Assembly (NCBI RefSeq): GCF_000175935.2
Contig: NC_014837.1
Span: forward strand, 2,790,001-2,854,000
Direction: 5' to 3'
DNA length: 64,000 nt
Source: Pantoea sp. At-9b
GTDB lineage: Bacteria > Pseudomonadota > Gammaproteobacteria > Enterobacterales > Enterobacteriaceae
Both the position numbers and the translations under genes were made by a program. The notes below the pieces were generated by a model. The model made no database searches, was not told the origin of the DNA, and worked only from the letters and a program-made list of their open reading frames with translations. This document shows positions 1 through 8,508 of the stretch, piece by piece. Position 1 is the first letter of the stretch; each line of letters opens with the position of its first letter.

Positions 1-48
1 ACGAAAGCGAGAACCAGCCAGCGCTGGTGCAGTTGAAAACATCCCCAT
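1..48 (-). CDS. Possible 5' end of an unidentified gene (cut by window edge)
   Basis: Reading leftwards from an ATG at 48 (or an in-frame ATG at 42) there is an open frame to the window edge, preceded by GAGG about eight bases upstream. Only 14-16 residues are visible, so the product cannot be named. Beside puuA a putrescine permease (PuuP) would be a natural guess, but the visible residues do not resemble the PuuP N-terminus as I remember it. It is separated from puuA by a terminator. Confidence 0.3.
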   Translation of the reverse strand, partial: MGMFSTAPALAGSRFR

Positions 49-140
49 CTTTTTTCCTCAAAATCTCACGCACAACGCGTGTTTGTAGTGTCTATCTATC
101 CGGATGCGTGTCCGGCCTCGGTTGAAGTAGAGTAAAATCA

Positions 141-178
141 CTATGCAAAAAATAACCGACGCGATAAGCGTCGGTTAT
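141..178 (-). terminator. Rho-independent terminator of puuA
   Basis: An 11-bp perfect stem (152-162 with 168-178, loop GATAA) is followed on the minus strand by a run of six T. It lies about 75 bp past the puuA stop codon, so puuA probably forms its own transcription unit. Confidence 0.85.
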
Positions 179-254
179 GTTGGCATTTTGCAGGGCGCAT
201 ATTTTGCCTTAATTACTGGCATCAATACAAGATGTTGCAGTAAATCTTCCCGCG

Positions 255-1670
255 TCAGGCGTTCTTCAGCATCCAGTCAATCTCAGTGGCGGTGATAAGC
301 CGTTCAAACTGCATCAGTTCATACTGTTTGCAGCTGTGCCATACCGCGCTGAAACGCTCGCCCAACAGCTTCTGGAGCGGATAGCTGTTCTCAAATTCGT
401 ACAGTGCATCGCTCTGACGAATCGGCAATGCCAGCCCTTCCGCCTCATGGCCGTTGCCTTTCACCGGATGCGGCAGCGGCAGCTGATTGTCCAGTCCGTG
501 CACAATACCGGCAAGAATGGTTGACACCACCAGATAAGGATTCGCATCAGCCCCGGCGACACGGTATTCCACGCGATGATTATCGCTATCGCCGCAAGGG
601 ATACGTAACGCCACGGTACGGTTATTGTGTCCCCATGATGCCTGTAGTGGGACAAAGGCATCCGGCAGGAAGCGGCGGTAGGCATTGACGTTGGGGGCCA
701 GCAGCGCCATTGAAGCGGGCATCAAATCGATCATCCCCGCCAGAGCGCGTTTCAGCAACGGTGAATCGCTGCCATCGTCCAGCGAAAAAGCGTTGTGATC
801 AGCTGCATCCAGCATGCTGATATGGACGTGCATGCCACTTCCGGCGTACTCCTCATAGGGTTTCGCCATAAAGGTCGCCGTCATACCATGGTTTTCTGCC
901 ACCTGGCGGACCAGACGTTTGAGCTGAATCGCATGATCGCAGGCTTTCAGCACATCGCGCGTGTGATGCAAGTTGATCTCGAACTGCCCGGGAGAGGCCT
1001 CCGCCAGCGCACCATCCGCAGGTATCCCCTGCTGCTGCGCCAGAGAGTCAATATCACGTAGCACATCAGCAAAGTGATCGAGGTTATCGACCGAATAGAC
1101 CTGGCTTTGCATGTTGCGCTCATCACTGCCTGGCGCGCATGGCGGTTGGATGTATCCTTCCGCATCACGTTTTTTATCGACCAGATAGAACTCCAGCTCT
1201 ACCGCTACCACCGGAAAAAGTCCCCGATTGCGCAGCTGTTGCCACAATTGGTTGAGGACATTACGGGGTTCAACGTCAAAGGGAGTGCCATCTTGGTTAC
1301 ACATGGTCAGCATCAGTTGCGCGATGCGTTGTGGGTCGGCAGCGGAAGGTGTTAAGGAACCGGGAACAGGAAAGCAGATGTTATCTGGCTCGCCGAGTGC
1401 CTGTCCCAGTCCGGCCTCTTCGACGGTGTTACCCAGAATATCCATAGCGAAAACCGAAGCCGGGAAATAACACCCTTTTTCCAGTTTTGCCAGTGCTGAG
1501 ACGGGAATGCGCTTACCGCGAAATACCCCATTCAGATCGTTAAGAAGAATATCGACATACTGCGTTTCAGGATGGCGTTCCAGCCAGGCTTTCACCTCCA
1601 GCTGGAACGCGCTGGTTCGCTTCTCTTCACTATGTCGCGTGAAGTCTTCTACTTCTACGAGGTTCGTCAT
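255..1670 (-). CDS. puuA: Gamma-glutamylputrescine synthetase
   Basis: This 471-residue protein belongs to the glutamine synthetase family and should ATP-dependently join glutamate to putrescine, the first step of the Puu pathway in the cytoplasm. Visible family motifs are the metal-binding ELEFYL stretch near residues 158-163, SPGQFEINL at 226-234 and GSGMHVHIS at 277-285. The length fits PuuA (about 472 residues) rather than GlnA. It is divergent from puuD-puuR-puuB and shares a control region with them. The PuuA assignment rests on this neighbourhood, because related GlnA-like ligases look similar. Confidence 0.93.
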   Translation of the reverse strand: MTNLVEVEDFTRHSEEKRTSAFQLEVKAWLERHPETQYVDILLNDLNGVFRGKRIPVSALAKLEKGCYFPASVFAMDILGNTVEEAGLGQALGEPDNICFPVPGSLTPSAADPQRIAQLMLTMCNQDGTPFDVEPRNVLNQLWQQLRNRGLFPVVAVELEFYLVDKKRDAEGYIQPPCAPGSDERNMQSQVYSVDNLDHFADVLRDIDSLAQQQGIPADGALAEASPGQFEINLHHTRDVLKACDHAIQLKRLVRQVAENHGMTATFMAKPYEEYAGSGMHVHISMLDAADHNAFSLDDGSDSPLLKRALAGMIDLMPASMALLAPNVNAYRRFLPDAFVPLQASWGHNNRTVALRIPCGDSDNHRVEYRVAGADANPYLVVSTILAGIVHGLDNQLPLPHPVKGNGHEAEGLALPIRQSDALYEFENSYPLQKLLGERFSAVWHSCKQYELMQFERLITATEIDWMLKNA

Positions 1671-1880
1671 GATCCCACCCGCCCTTTACCGTTTGTCAGG
1701 TTTGCGCAATGCTCAAAATAACAGCCACAAATCTAAGATAGCTCCTGGAGAAAAAGTGTGCAAATGTAACAAATCTGTTTGAAGATTAGCCAGACGGTTG
1801 CTAGATTGACATTATATTGCACACTTTTACGTCAGGTGCGCTTTATCGGCGAAAATATTGAACAGTGACGCGGAGACGCA
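1671..1880. promoter_or_regulatory. Divergent puuA / puuDRB control region
   Basis: The 210-bp gap holds a perfect 12-bp inverted repeat: AAAAGTGTGCAA at 1752-1763 and TTGCACACTTTT at 1817-1828. Inside the right half, the minus strand reads AATATAATGTCA (1807-1818), sharing AATATAATG with the E. coli PuuR box as I remember it (AAAATATAATGAACA). The same bases contain a perfect TATAAT (1811-1816, minus strand), a likely -10 for puuA, so PuuR binding there would occlude the promoter. No convincing -35 for puuD was found. Confidence 0.6.
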
Positions 1881-2645
1881 ATGGGCATTATTTTTGACAA
1901 ACCCTTGATTGGCGTAGTGATGTGTCAGAACAACATCGGCAGCCATCCGGGTCAGACCGTCCATAACAAGTATCTTGATGCCATTGTGCTCGCCGGTGGC
2001 TTGCCTCTTCCTTTGCCGCATCAACTGATGCAGGCCCCTCATCTATTAGAAAACAGTATGACGTTGCTGGATGGCATCCTGCTGACCGGCAGCCCAAGCA
2101 ACATCGAACCCTGGCATTATGGTGAGGAAGGTGTGGAGCCTCATGCCGATCCGGCACGCGACCGCCTCGCCTTCGGACTGATTACCCATGCCGTGGGTAA
2201 AAAGATGCCGATATTTGGCATTTGTCGCGGTTTGCAGGAGCTGGTGGTGGCGAATGGGGGGGCGCTGCATCGCTATCTCCACCTCACTCATCAATTCCAG
2301 GAGCATCGCGAGGATGATGCGTTGCCGCTGGAGCAACAGTATGCCCCCGTCCATGAGGTAAAACCGGAAGCCGATGGCCTGCTCAGCCACTTGCTCGGTA
2401 GCGATGCCGCTTTTGCGGTGAATTCGCTCCACCAACAGGGAGTCCGTGAAGCCGGCCCCCAATTGCGCATCGAGGCGCGCGCAGCCGATGGCCTGCCAGA
2501 AGCGGTGAGTTTACGTCACCACCCGTTCGCCCTGGCAGTACAGTGGCATCCGGAATGGCATTCGACCGATGACCCGGTTTCGCGCCAGTTGTTCGAGGCA
2601 TTTATTCACGCCGCTGTTCGTTATCACAAGGAAAAACGACCATGA
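1881..2645 (+). CDS. puuD: Gamma-glutamyl-gamma-aminobutyrate hydrolase
   Basis: This 254-residue class I glutamine-amidotransferase-like hydrolase releases GABA and glutamate from gamma-glutamyl-GABA. The catalytic Cys is at about residue 115 in GICRGLQE, and the His/Glu pair is at 223 and 225 in QWHPEW. A GGAGA Shine-Dalgarno sequence precedes the ATG. It is the first gene of puuD-puuR-puuB and overlaps puuR by four bases (ATGA), suggesting translational coupling. Confidence 0.93.
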   Translation: MGIIFDKPLIGVVMCQNNIGSHPGQTVHNKYLDAIVLAGGLPLPLPHQLMQAPHLLENSMTLLDGILLTGSPSNIEPWHYGEEGVEPHADPARDRLAFGLITHAVGKKMPIFGICRGLQELVVANGGALHRYLHLTHQFQEHREDDALPLEQQYAPVHEVKPEADGLLSHLLGSDAAFAVNSLHQQGVREAGPQLRIEARAADGLPEAVSLRHHPFALAVQWHPEWHSTDDPVSRQLFEAFIHAAVRYHKEKRP

Positions 2646-3199
2646 ACGACGCCACTCTGGCGCCCGGACGACGTTTATCGCAAATCCGGCAGGAGTTGGG
2701 ATTGTCTCAGCGTCGCGTCGCTGAGTTGTCAGGTTTGACCCATAGCGCGATCAGCACCATCGAGCAGGACAAAGTCAGCCCGGCGGTGAGTACCCTGCAA
2801 AAGTTGCTTAAGGTGTACGGGCTGTCGCTGTCGGAATTTTTCTCGGAACCGAAGCAGGACCCTACGCCACGCGTGATTGTTCGCCCTAATGACCGGGTGG
2901 AAATTGGCAGCCTCGGGGTATCGTTGCAACTAATTGATAATGGCGCATCAGAACGCGCGCTGGCGATGCTGCTGGAGCATTATGCGCCCGGCTCCAGTAC
3001 CGGTGAAAAACTGCGCCATCCCGGTGAAGAGACCGGAACGGTGCTGGAGGGCGAAATCACCCTGGTGGTGAACGGTCAGAGTTATCACCTGTATGCCGGT
3101 GAAAGCTATGTTATCGATACCGGTTTGCCGCACAGTTTTACCAATACGTCCGATCAGCCGTGCCGAATTGTGAGCGCCCATTCGCCGGCAAATTTCTAA
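2642..3199 (+). CDS. puuR: Putrescine-responsive repressor PuuR
   Basis: The 185-residue protein has an N-terminal XRE-type helix-turn-helix (about residues 9-64, with LSQRRVAELSGLTHSAIS) and a C-terminal cupin sensor domain (about 110-180). In E. coli PuuR represses the puu genes and is relieved by putrescine. Its position inside the puuDRB unit and the PuuR-like box upstream of puuD support autoregulation. A Shine-Dalgarno sequence (AAGG) lies within the end of puuD. Confidence 0.92.
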   Translation: MNDATLAPGRRLSQIRQELGLSQRRVAELSGLTHSAISTIEQDKVSPAVSTLQKLLKVYGLSLSEFFSEPKQDPTPRVIVRPNDRVEIGSLGVSLQLIDNGASERALAMLLEHYAPGSSTGEKLRHPGEETGTVLEGEITLVVNGQSYHLYAGESYVIDTGLPHSFTNTSDQPCRIVSAHSPANF

Positions 3200-3223
3200 G
3201 GTCACGCGCAGAAGGAGGTTGTA

Positions 3224-4501
3224 ATGCAACATGTGGAGAGTTATTACGCCGCAACAGCGAACGCGCATGAACCCTGGCCCGAATTGCAGGAGAGCATTCA
3301 ATGTGACGTCTGCATCATCGGCGGCGGTTTCACTGGCCTGTCATCGGCGCTCTACCTTACTGAGGCCGGTTACGATGTGGTCGTGCTGGAAGCCGCAAAA
3401 ATTGGCTTTGGTGCCAGTGGTCGCAATGGCGGTCAGGTGGTCAATTCTTACAGTCGTGATGTGGATGTGATTGAACAACGCTACGGCAAGGACACGGCCC
3501 AAATGCTCGGCAGCATGATGTTTGAAGGCGCGGAGATTATTCGCGACCGCATCGATCGCTATGCCATCGCCTGTGACTACCGCCCTGGCGGCATTTTCGC
3601 CGCGCTGAATAATCGTCAGATGGGCCATCTGCGTAACCAAAAAGCCAGCTGGACACGGTATGGCAACCATGACCTGGAGTTGCTTGATGAGCGCGGTATC
3701 CGCCGCGAGGTGGCGACCGATCGTTATGTCGGCGGGTTGTTGGATAAGCGCGGTGGGCATCTGCATCCTTTGAATCTGGCGCTGGGAGAAGCGGAAGCGA
3801 TCCGCCGACATGGCGGACGAATCTATGAGCAATCTGCCGCGTTAAAAGTGGAATATGGCGCACCGCATCGCGTGAAAACAGCGCGTGGCGATGTCAACGC
3901 CACCTTTGTGATTTTCGCGGGCAACGCCTATCTCCCCAGCCAACTGGAGCCACGTCTGAGCCGCAAAAGCATGCCGTGCGGTTCACAAATCGTCACCACT
4001 GAGCCACTGAGCCGCGATCTGGCACTCAGCCTGCTGCCGAACAATCATTGCGTAGAAGATTGTAATTATCTGCTCGATTATTTCCGCCTGACGGCGGATA
4101 ACCGCCTGTTATACGGTGGCGGTGTGGTGTATGGCGCACGTGAACCGGAGGATATTGACGCGTTGATCCGCCCGAAACTGTTGCGCACCTTCCCGCAGTT
4201 ACGCGAGGTGAAACTGAGCTATCGCTGGAGCGGCAATTTCCTGCTGACCCTGTCACGCATGCCGCAGTTCGGCCAGTTGGAGAAAAATGTGTACTTTATG
4301 CAGGGCGACAGCGGGCATGGTGTCACCTGTACACACTTGTCCGGCAAGCTGATCGCAGAAGTGCTGCGCGGCCAGGCCGAACGCTTTGATGCCTTTGCCA
4401 GATTGCCGCATCTGCCCTTTCCTGGCGGAAGACGCTTTAAGGTGCCGCTCACCGCGATGGGCGCAGCCTGGTACGCGTTACGGGATAGATTGGGAGTGTG
4501 A
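3224..4501 (+). CDS. puuB: Gamma-glutamylputrescine oxidoreductase (FAD)
   Basis: This 425-residue FAD-dependent amine oxidase of the DAO family oxidises gamma-glutamylputrescine to the aldehyde. The dinucleotide-binding GGGFTGL sits at residues 33-39 and GASGRNGG at 63-70. It starts 24 bases after puuR behind a strong AAGGAGGT ribosome-binding site. In E. coli puuC (aldehyde dehydrogenase) lies between puuR and puuB. Here there is no room for it, so the next step must be encoded elsewhere or done by another dehydrogenase. Confidence 0.92.
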   Translation: MQHVESYYAATANAHEPWPELQESIQCDVCIIGGGFTGLSSALYLTEAGYDVVVLEAAKIGFGASGRNGGQVVNSYSRDVDVIEQRYGKDTAQMLGSMMFEGAEIIRDRIDRYAIACDYRPGGIFAALNNRQMGHLRNQKASWTRYGNHDLELLDERGIRREVATDRYVGGLLDKRGGHLHPLNLALGEAEAIRRHGGRIYEQSAALKVEYGAPHRVKTARGDVNATFVIFAGNAYLPSQLEPRLSRKSMPCGSQIVTTEPLSRDLALSLLPNNHCVEDCNYLLDYFRLTADNRLLYGGGVVYGAREPEDIDALIRPKLLRTFPQLREVKLSYRWSGNFLLTLSRMPQFGQLEKNVYFMQGDSGHGVTCTHLSGKLIAEVLRGQAERFDAFARLPHLPFPGGRRFKVPLTAMGAAWYALRDRLGV

Positions 4502-4635
4502 CAAGGACGTTTGGCTCGCTTATGCCGTGGTAAATGCCACCCTGTCTTACAGTTAATGACGCTATCTTTACCAAAACTTGCCATATGCGTGTTCTGGTGA
4601 CAAGATCGGGGTCGTTTTTGATTATGGGTGGCAAA

Positions 4636-4995
4636 ATGTTCAAACGCTTCACCAGATATGCCTCTATCGGCGTGATTAACACCATGATTCATTGGGTGAT
4701 TTTTGGCGCAATGTACAATCTTGGTTTTAAACAGTCCGTGTCGAATTTCATTGCGTTTTGCGCTGCTGTCACCTTTTCATTTTTCGCCAACGCGCGTTGG
4801 ACATTCAACGCTCAGGCCACAACGTCTCGTTATCTCTTCTACACGGTATTTATGGGTGCGATGGCGCTGGCTGTGGGATGGGCTGCTGACCATGCCCATA
4901 TCAACCCGATCTTCACCCTGATCCTGTTCTCCGTCGTCAGCCTGGTTTGTGGGTTCGCTTATTCAAAACTCTTTGTCTTCAGGGAGAGTAAATGA
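4636..4995 (+). CDS. gtrA: GtrA-family bactoprenol-linked glucose flippase
   Basis: The 119-residue, strongly hydrophobic protein has about four membrane segments and the [11 protein letters not shown] signature of GtrA proteins. GtrA is thought to flip undecaprenyl-phosphate-glucose to the periplasmic face. I chose the ATG at 4636 because it follows GGGTGG at good spacing and gives the usual family length; an upstream extension to 4534 is possible but unlike the family. It overlaps gtrB by four bases. Confidence 0.9.
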   Translation: MFKRFTRYASIGVINTMIHWVIFGAMYNLGFKQSVSNFIAFCAAVTFSFFANARWTFNAQATTSRYLFYTVFMGAMALAVGWAADHAHINPIFTLILFSVVSLVCGFAYSKLFVFRESK

Positions 4996-5918
4996 AGATA
5001 TCCCTGATAGTTCCTGTTCTTAACGAAGAAGAGGCGCTGCCGGTCTTTTATGCTGCTATCCGCAATTTCAACGGCTTTGGTGATGACGATGTTGAAATCG
5101 TCTTTATTGATGATGGCAGCAGTGACGGCACCGCACAGATCCTCCAGAACATTGAACACAGCGATCCGCTGGTCAAACATGTTTGCTTCACGCGAAACTT
5201 CGGTAAGGAACCCGCCCTGTTCGCCGGGCTTGAAGCCGCTACGGGAGATGTGGTTATCCCGATTGATGTCGACTTGCAGGACCCTATCGATATCATTCCC
5301 CAGCTTATTGAGAAGTGGCGCAACGGTGCAGATGTGGTACTGGCTAAACGTATCGACAGGTCATCAGACAGCCATCTGAAGCGCAAAAGTGCGGAATGGT
5401 TCTACCATCTGCACAATAAAATCAGTAAGCCGCAGATTGAGGAAAATGTCGGTGATTTCCGCCTGATGTCACGTGAAGTGGTGGAGAACATCAAACTGCT
5501 ACCGGAAAGAAACCTGTTTATGAAAGGGGTGCTCAGTTGGGTCGGTGGCAAAACTGAAGTGATTGAATACACCCGAGCTGAGCGCGTTGCTGGCACCACC
5601 AAGTTTAATGGCTGGAAACTGTGGAACCTGGCACTGGAAGGTATTACCTCCTTTTCCACGTTTCCGCTGCGGATGTGGACTTACATCGGCCTGTTTGTCG
5701 CTGGCTTATCGTTTATTTATGGTGCCTATATGGTGCTGGACACCCTTATTTTCGGTAACCCGGTACGTGGTTACCCTTCAATTTTCGTCTCAATTCTTTT
5801 TCTGGGCGGTATTCAGCTGATCGGAATTGGTGTTCTTGGGGAATATATTGGCAGGATTTATCTTGAGACCAAAAAACGGCCCCGTTATATCGTGAAAAGA
5901 ACACAGGATAGAAAATAA
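4992..5918 (+). CDS. gtrB: GtrB-type undecaprenyl-phosphate glucosyltransferase
   Basis: This 308-residue GT2 enzyme of the DPM1-like group moves glucose from UDP-glucose to undecaprenyl phosphate at the inner membrane. DDGSSDGT (40-47) and DVDLQDP (92-98) are the nucleotide-sugar and metal motifs. Two hydrophobic segments near 230-255 and 262-290 anchor it. Translationally coupled to gtrA and followed four bases later by the third gtr gene, it is the conserved core of the cassette. Confidence 0.93.
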   Translation: MKISLIVPVLNEEEALPVFYAAIRNFNGFGDDDVEIVFIDDGSSDGTAQILQNIEHSDPLVKHVCFTRNFGKEPALFAGLEAATGDVVIPIDVDLQDPIDIIPQLIEKWRNGADVVLAKRIDRSSDSHLKRKSAEWFYHLHNKISKPQIEENVGDFRLMSREVVENIKLLPERNLFMKGVLSWVGGKTEVIEYTRAERVAGTTKFNGWKLWNLALEGITSFSTFPLRMWTYIGLFVAGLSFIYGAYMVLDTLIFGNPVRGYPSIFVSILFLGGIQLIGIGVLGEYIGRIYLETKKRPRYIVKRTQDRK

Positions 5919-5921
5919 CCC

Positions 5922-7214
5922 ATGCAGATTCAGGATAGTGCTTATAAGATGAGGATCCCGGTGGATAAGGAACGCTTTCAATTTAAAACCCCTGCGCTTA
6001 TTGGATTGATGTTTTTGGCTTTTGTTTTGCTGGTTCTGCGTCGACCGGATTTGGTGGTTCATGCTCAACCCTGGGCTGAAGATGGCAAAATTTGGATGGC
6101 GGGAATCTATAATGAGGGCTTCTGGTCTTCGCTGCTGTTGCCACAAAATGGTTACTACCAGACCATTTCTCGCCTGACTTATGGCATCTCACTGCTATTT
6201 GGCTTTTCTCATGCAGCTCTGGTTGCCAACATAATTGCCATCCTCATTCGCTGCTTCTTTGTTGGATTTATTCTCTCCAGCAGAATGAATTTTATTGACA
6301 TGAAATTCAGGGTGGTTGCCGCGCTATATCTGATTTTAATGCCGAACATTGCAGAAGGATTTGTGAACATCACCAATGTTCACTGGTATCTTTCCATGTA
6401 TCTGCTTGCCGTGGTCATGGCAAATGATGCGGAATCAACGCTGGGGAAAGTGCACGATTTTGCAGTGCTGATAATCAGTGGGCTAAGTGGTCCGTTTGTG
6501 GTGTTTATTGCGCCTTGCCTTTTATTAAAGAGAATTTATACGCGCGGTGGGATCATTGCTGCTATTCGCCAAATCAATATGTTCGACATTGTTATGGCGA
6601 CCTGCTGTGTCATCCAGGTAGCAGCCATACTGATCTCTCCGGACACAGCTCGATCATCTGCGCCCCTTGGTGCCTCTGTCGGCGTATTAATTAAAATCAT
6701 TTCGTATCGAATCATTGGCGGCACGTTCTTTAATAACGACGTCATTGCGTTCATGCCAGAGAATAATTATCTCTGCCTGATTCTTTTCGTCCTTTTCCTG
6801 ATTTCATTAGTCTATCTCCTGATCAAATCCGGCTGGCAATTTAAAGCTGCGGCTATTTTCCCTGTTCTGATGATAGGCTTCGCGCTGGCAAAGCCTATGA
6901 TGAGCATCACTGACCCACAGTGGCCAGTTTTCTTTGGACCGGGCAATGGTGAACGTTATTTCTTTGTCACTAACTTCGCGTTCTTTTGTTTTGTTCTGTA
7001 TTTGCTAAGCAAAATGACCCGATACAAAAATATGGCCCTTGTCGTGTTGTCGTTAGTAACACTTGCCACAGTATCATCAGGATTCAGAATTCCGAAGCTG
7101 GCGAACGTCGGATACCAGGAAGACCTGGTTAAGTTCGAAAATGCGCGTCAGGGTGAACATGTGACATTGCGCATCAATCCACCTGGGTGGACGATGGAAC
7201 TGATCAAGAAATAA
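5922..7214 (+). CDS. Putative polytopic O-antigen glucosyltransferase (third gtr gene)
   Basis: The 430-residue protein is largely hydrophobic, with roughly ten predicted membrane segments. I recognise no specific family from sequence alone. Its position directly after gtrA-gtrB is that of the serotype-specific Gtr transferase, which moves glucose from undecaprenyl-phosphate-glucose to the O-antigen repeat in the periplasm. That protein varies widely between cassettes, so weak similarity is expected. The function is inferred from context; a possible alternative start is the ATG at codon 10. Confidence 0.7.
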   Translation: MQIQDSAYKMRIPVDKERFQFKTPALIGLMFLAFVLLVLRRPDLVVHAQPWAEDGKIWMAGIYNEGFWSSLLLPQNGYYQTISRLTYGISLLFGFSHAALVANIIAILIRCFFVGFILSSRMNFIDMKFRVVAALYLILMPNIAEGFVNITNVHWYLSMYLLAVVMANDAESTLGKVHDFAVLIISGLSGPFVVFIAPCLLLKRIYTRGGIIAAIRQINMFDIVMATCCVIQVAAILISPDTARSSAPLGASVGVLIKIISYRIIGGTFFNNDVIAFMPENNYLCLILFVLFLISLVYLLIKSGWQFKAAAIFPVLMIGFALAKPMMSITDPQWPVFFGPGNGERYFFVTNFAFFCFVLYLLSKMTRYKNMALVVLSLVTLATVSSGFRIPKLANVGYQEDLVKFENARQGEHVTLRINPPGWTMELIKK

Positions 7215-7240
7215 CGGATAACGCCTCTTCGGTTACGCTT

Positions 7241-7271
7241 TCTCCCTAAAGTAGATGTCACTTTAGGGAGA
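7241..7271. terminator. Hairpin between the convergent gtr cassette and yeeZ
   Basis: A perfect 12-bp stem (TCTCCCTAAAGT, 7241-7252, with its complement at 7260-7271, loop of seven) lies between the ends of two convergent genes. The base after it is AT-rich (ATTTATATT) rather than a clean T run, so it is a probable bidirectional terminator. Confidence 0.6.
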
Positions 7272-7300
7272 ATTTATATTGCTGAACTTAAAACACCCGG

Positions 7301-8128
7301 CTACTCCAGTGGCATCTTTATCGGGTCATCATAGCTGTACTCAAACCCCAGCTCGTTACAAATTTTTTCCCCATCGATTACCTTGCCGGCATCACGTTCA
7401 CTTTCCGCGATAAATTGCGGTGGGGTTAAACCCAATTGTTTGGTTACACCCGGATAGAAGGTATCGCGCGTCGGATGTTTCGGCGCACACAGGTTATAAA
7501 CACGCCCACCTTTCGGTGTCTGCAATAACAGTACGATCGCATCCACCACATCATCCAGATGCACCAGATTGACCACGTGCGCGCCATCGCGTAAGTCGGT
7601 TTTTCCGGCGAGAAAGCGCCCCGGGTGACGGTTTGGCCCCACCAGCCCGGCCAGGCGAACGATATCTACCGAGGTTCCCGGCAAATCATGTAGCCAGTTT
7701 TCCAGTGCCACCAGCGTTTTACCGGCCACGGTTTCGGGATGTAACGGGCTGTGCTCTTTCATCACCCCCGGACCCGGGCCATACACTGAGGTGGAACTGG
7801 TGAAAATAATCCGCGGTACTTTAAAGGCCAGCGCGGTATCCACCACGTTTTGTACCGCCTGCATGTAATCCTCGCCGCCCTGCACCGTGCGGCTGGCAGG
7901 TAAAGTCACCACCAGCGCGTCCACCGACATCAGCGCCGCCAGATCCTCCGCCTCACACTCCAGCTCCGGTGTGAGCACCAGCTGGCATGCTTCGATGCCA
8001 CACCGACGTGCCGCATCCACGCCGTCTGGCGAAGTTTTGCTACCTGTCACTTGCCAGCCGCGTGTCGCCAGCGCCATCGCCAGCGGCATGCCCAGCCATC
8101 CCAGCCCTACAATCGCGACCTTTTTCAT
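7301..8128 (-). CDS. yeeZ: NAD(P)-binding SDR-family protein YeeZ
   Basis: This 275-residue extended short-chain dehydrogenase/epimerase-like protein has an N-terminal Rossmann motif GLGWLG (8-13) and TSSTSVYG near residue 115. Its biochemical substrate is unknown. In E. coli yeeZ also lies just upstream of and divergent to the his leader, and that order is kept here. It closely matches the length of E. coli YeeZ (274). Confidence 0.88.
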   Translation of the reverse strand: MKKVAIVGLGWLGMPLAMALATRGWQVTGSKTSPDGVDAARRCGIEACQLVLTPELECEAEDLAALMSVDALVVTLPASRTVQGGEDYMQAVQNVVDTALAFKVPRIIFTSSTSVYGPGPGVMKEHSPLHPETVAGKTLVALENWLHDLPGTSVDIVRLAGLVGPNRHPGRFLAGKTDLRDGAHVVNLVHLDDVVDAIVLLLQTPKGGRVYNLCAPKHPTRDTFYPGVTKQLGLTPPQFIAESERDAGKVIDGEKICNELGFEYSYDDPIKMPLE

Positions 8129-8237
8129 ATTGACTCCCGGCTTCGCTGCTCAAAGACACTTCATCTTAGTGCTGTCGCGGGTGCCAGACCAGCGCTAACT
8201 GTTTCGGGAGATTCCGGAAACTGACATTAAAAAAGGC

Positions 8238-8266
8238 TTGCCACACGGCGCTATCTTCGTTAGGTT
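8238..8266 (+). promoter_or_regulatory. his operon promoter
   Basis: TTGCCA (8238-8243) and TAGGTT (8261-8266) are separated by exactly 17 bases. The TAGGTT -10 is the same as in the enterobacterial hisP1 promoter as I remember it. It lies 44 bases before the leader-peptide ATG. Confidence 0.75.
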
Positions 8267-8309
8267 AATCAGCACGCAAATGAATACCCATTCAGCAACG
8301 GAATTTTTT

Positions 8310-8357
8310 ATGACACGCGTTCAGTTCAACCACCATCATCACCATCATCCTGACTAG
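8310..8357 (+). CDS. hisL: his operon leader peptide
   Basis: A 15-residue peptide, MTRVQFN followed by six consecutive histidines and PD, ends in TAG. It nearly equals E. coli HisL, which carries seven histidines. Ribosome stalling at the His codons when charged tRNA-His is scarce controls the attenuator just downstream. It is not a purification tag: the context and flanking residues are those of the natural leader. Confidence 0.96.
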   Translation: MTRVQFNHHHHHHPD

Positions 8358-8375
8358 TCTTTCAGGCGATGTGTG

Positions 8376-8452
8376 CTGGAAGACGTTTAGGATCTTCCAG
8401 TGGTGTGAGCGCAAAGAGAGCCCCCGGAAGATCATCTTCCGGGGGTTTTTTT
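8376..8452 (+). promoter_or_regulatory. his attenuator
   Basis: Three alternative pairings can be read. A hairpin CTGGAAGA/TCTTCCAG (8376-8383 with 8393-8400) and a terminator CCCCCGGAAGA/TCTTCCGGGGG (8421-8431 with 8435-8445) followed by seven T (8446-8452). The antiterminator instead pairs GATCTTCC (8391-8398) with GGAAGATC (8426-8433), which destroys both. This is the classical logic of attenuation by His supply. Confidence 0.93.
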
Positions 8453-8508
8453 ATGGGCTGACGCAACCCAACTGAGTTCAGACAGGAATGAATAAGAGGA
8501 CAGGAACC

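Noticed and set aside
4502..7300. Prophage remnant around the gtr genes
   Set aside because: No integrase, tRNA target, direct repeats or structural phage genes were seen; only the cassette itself is supported.
8331..8348. Six histidine codons resembling a synthetic His-tag
   Set aside because: The surrounding residues, promoter and attenuator are those of the natural hisL leader.
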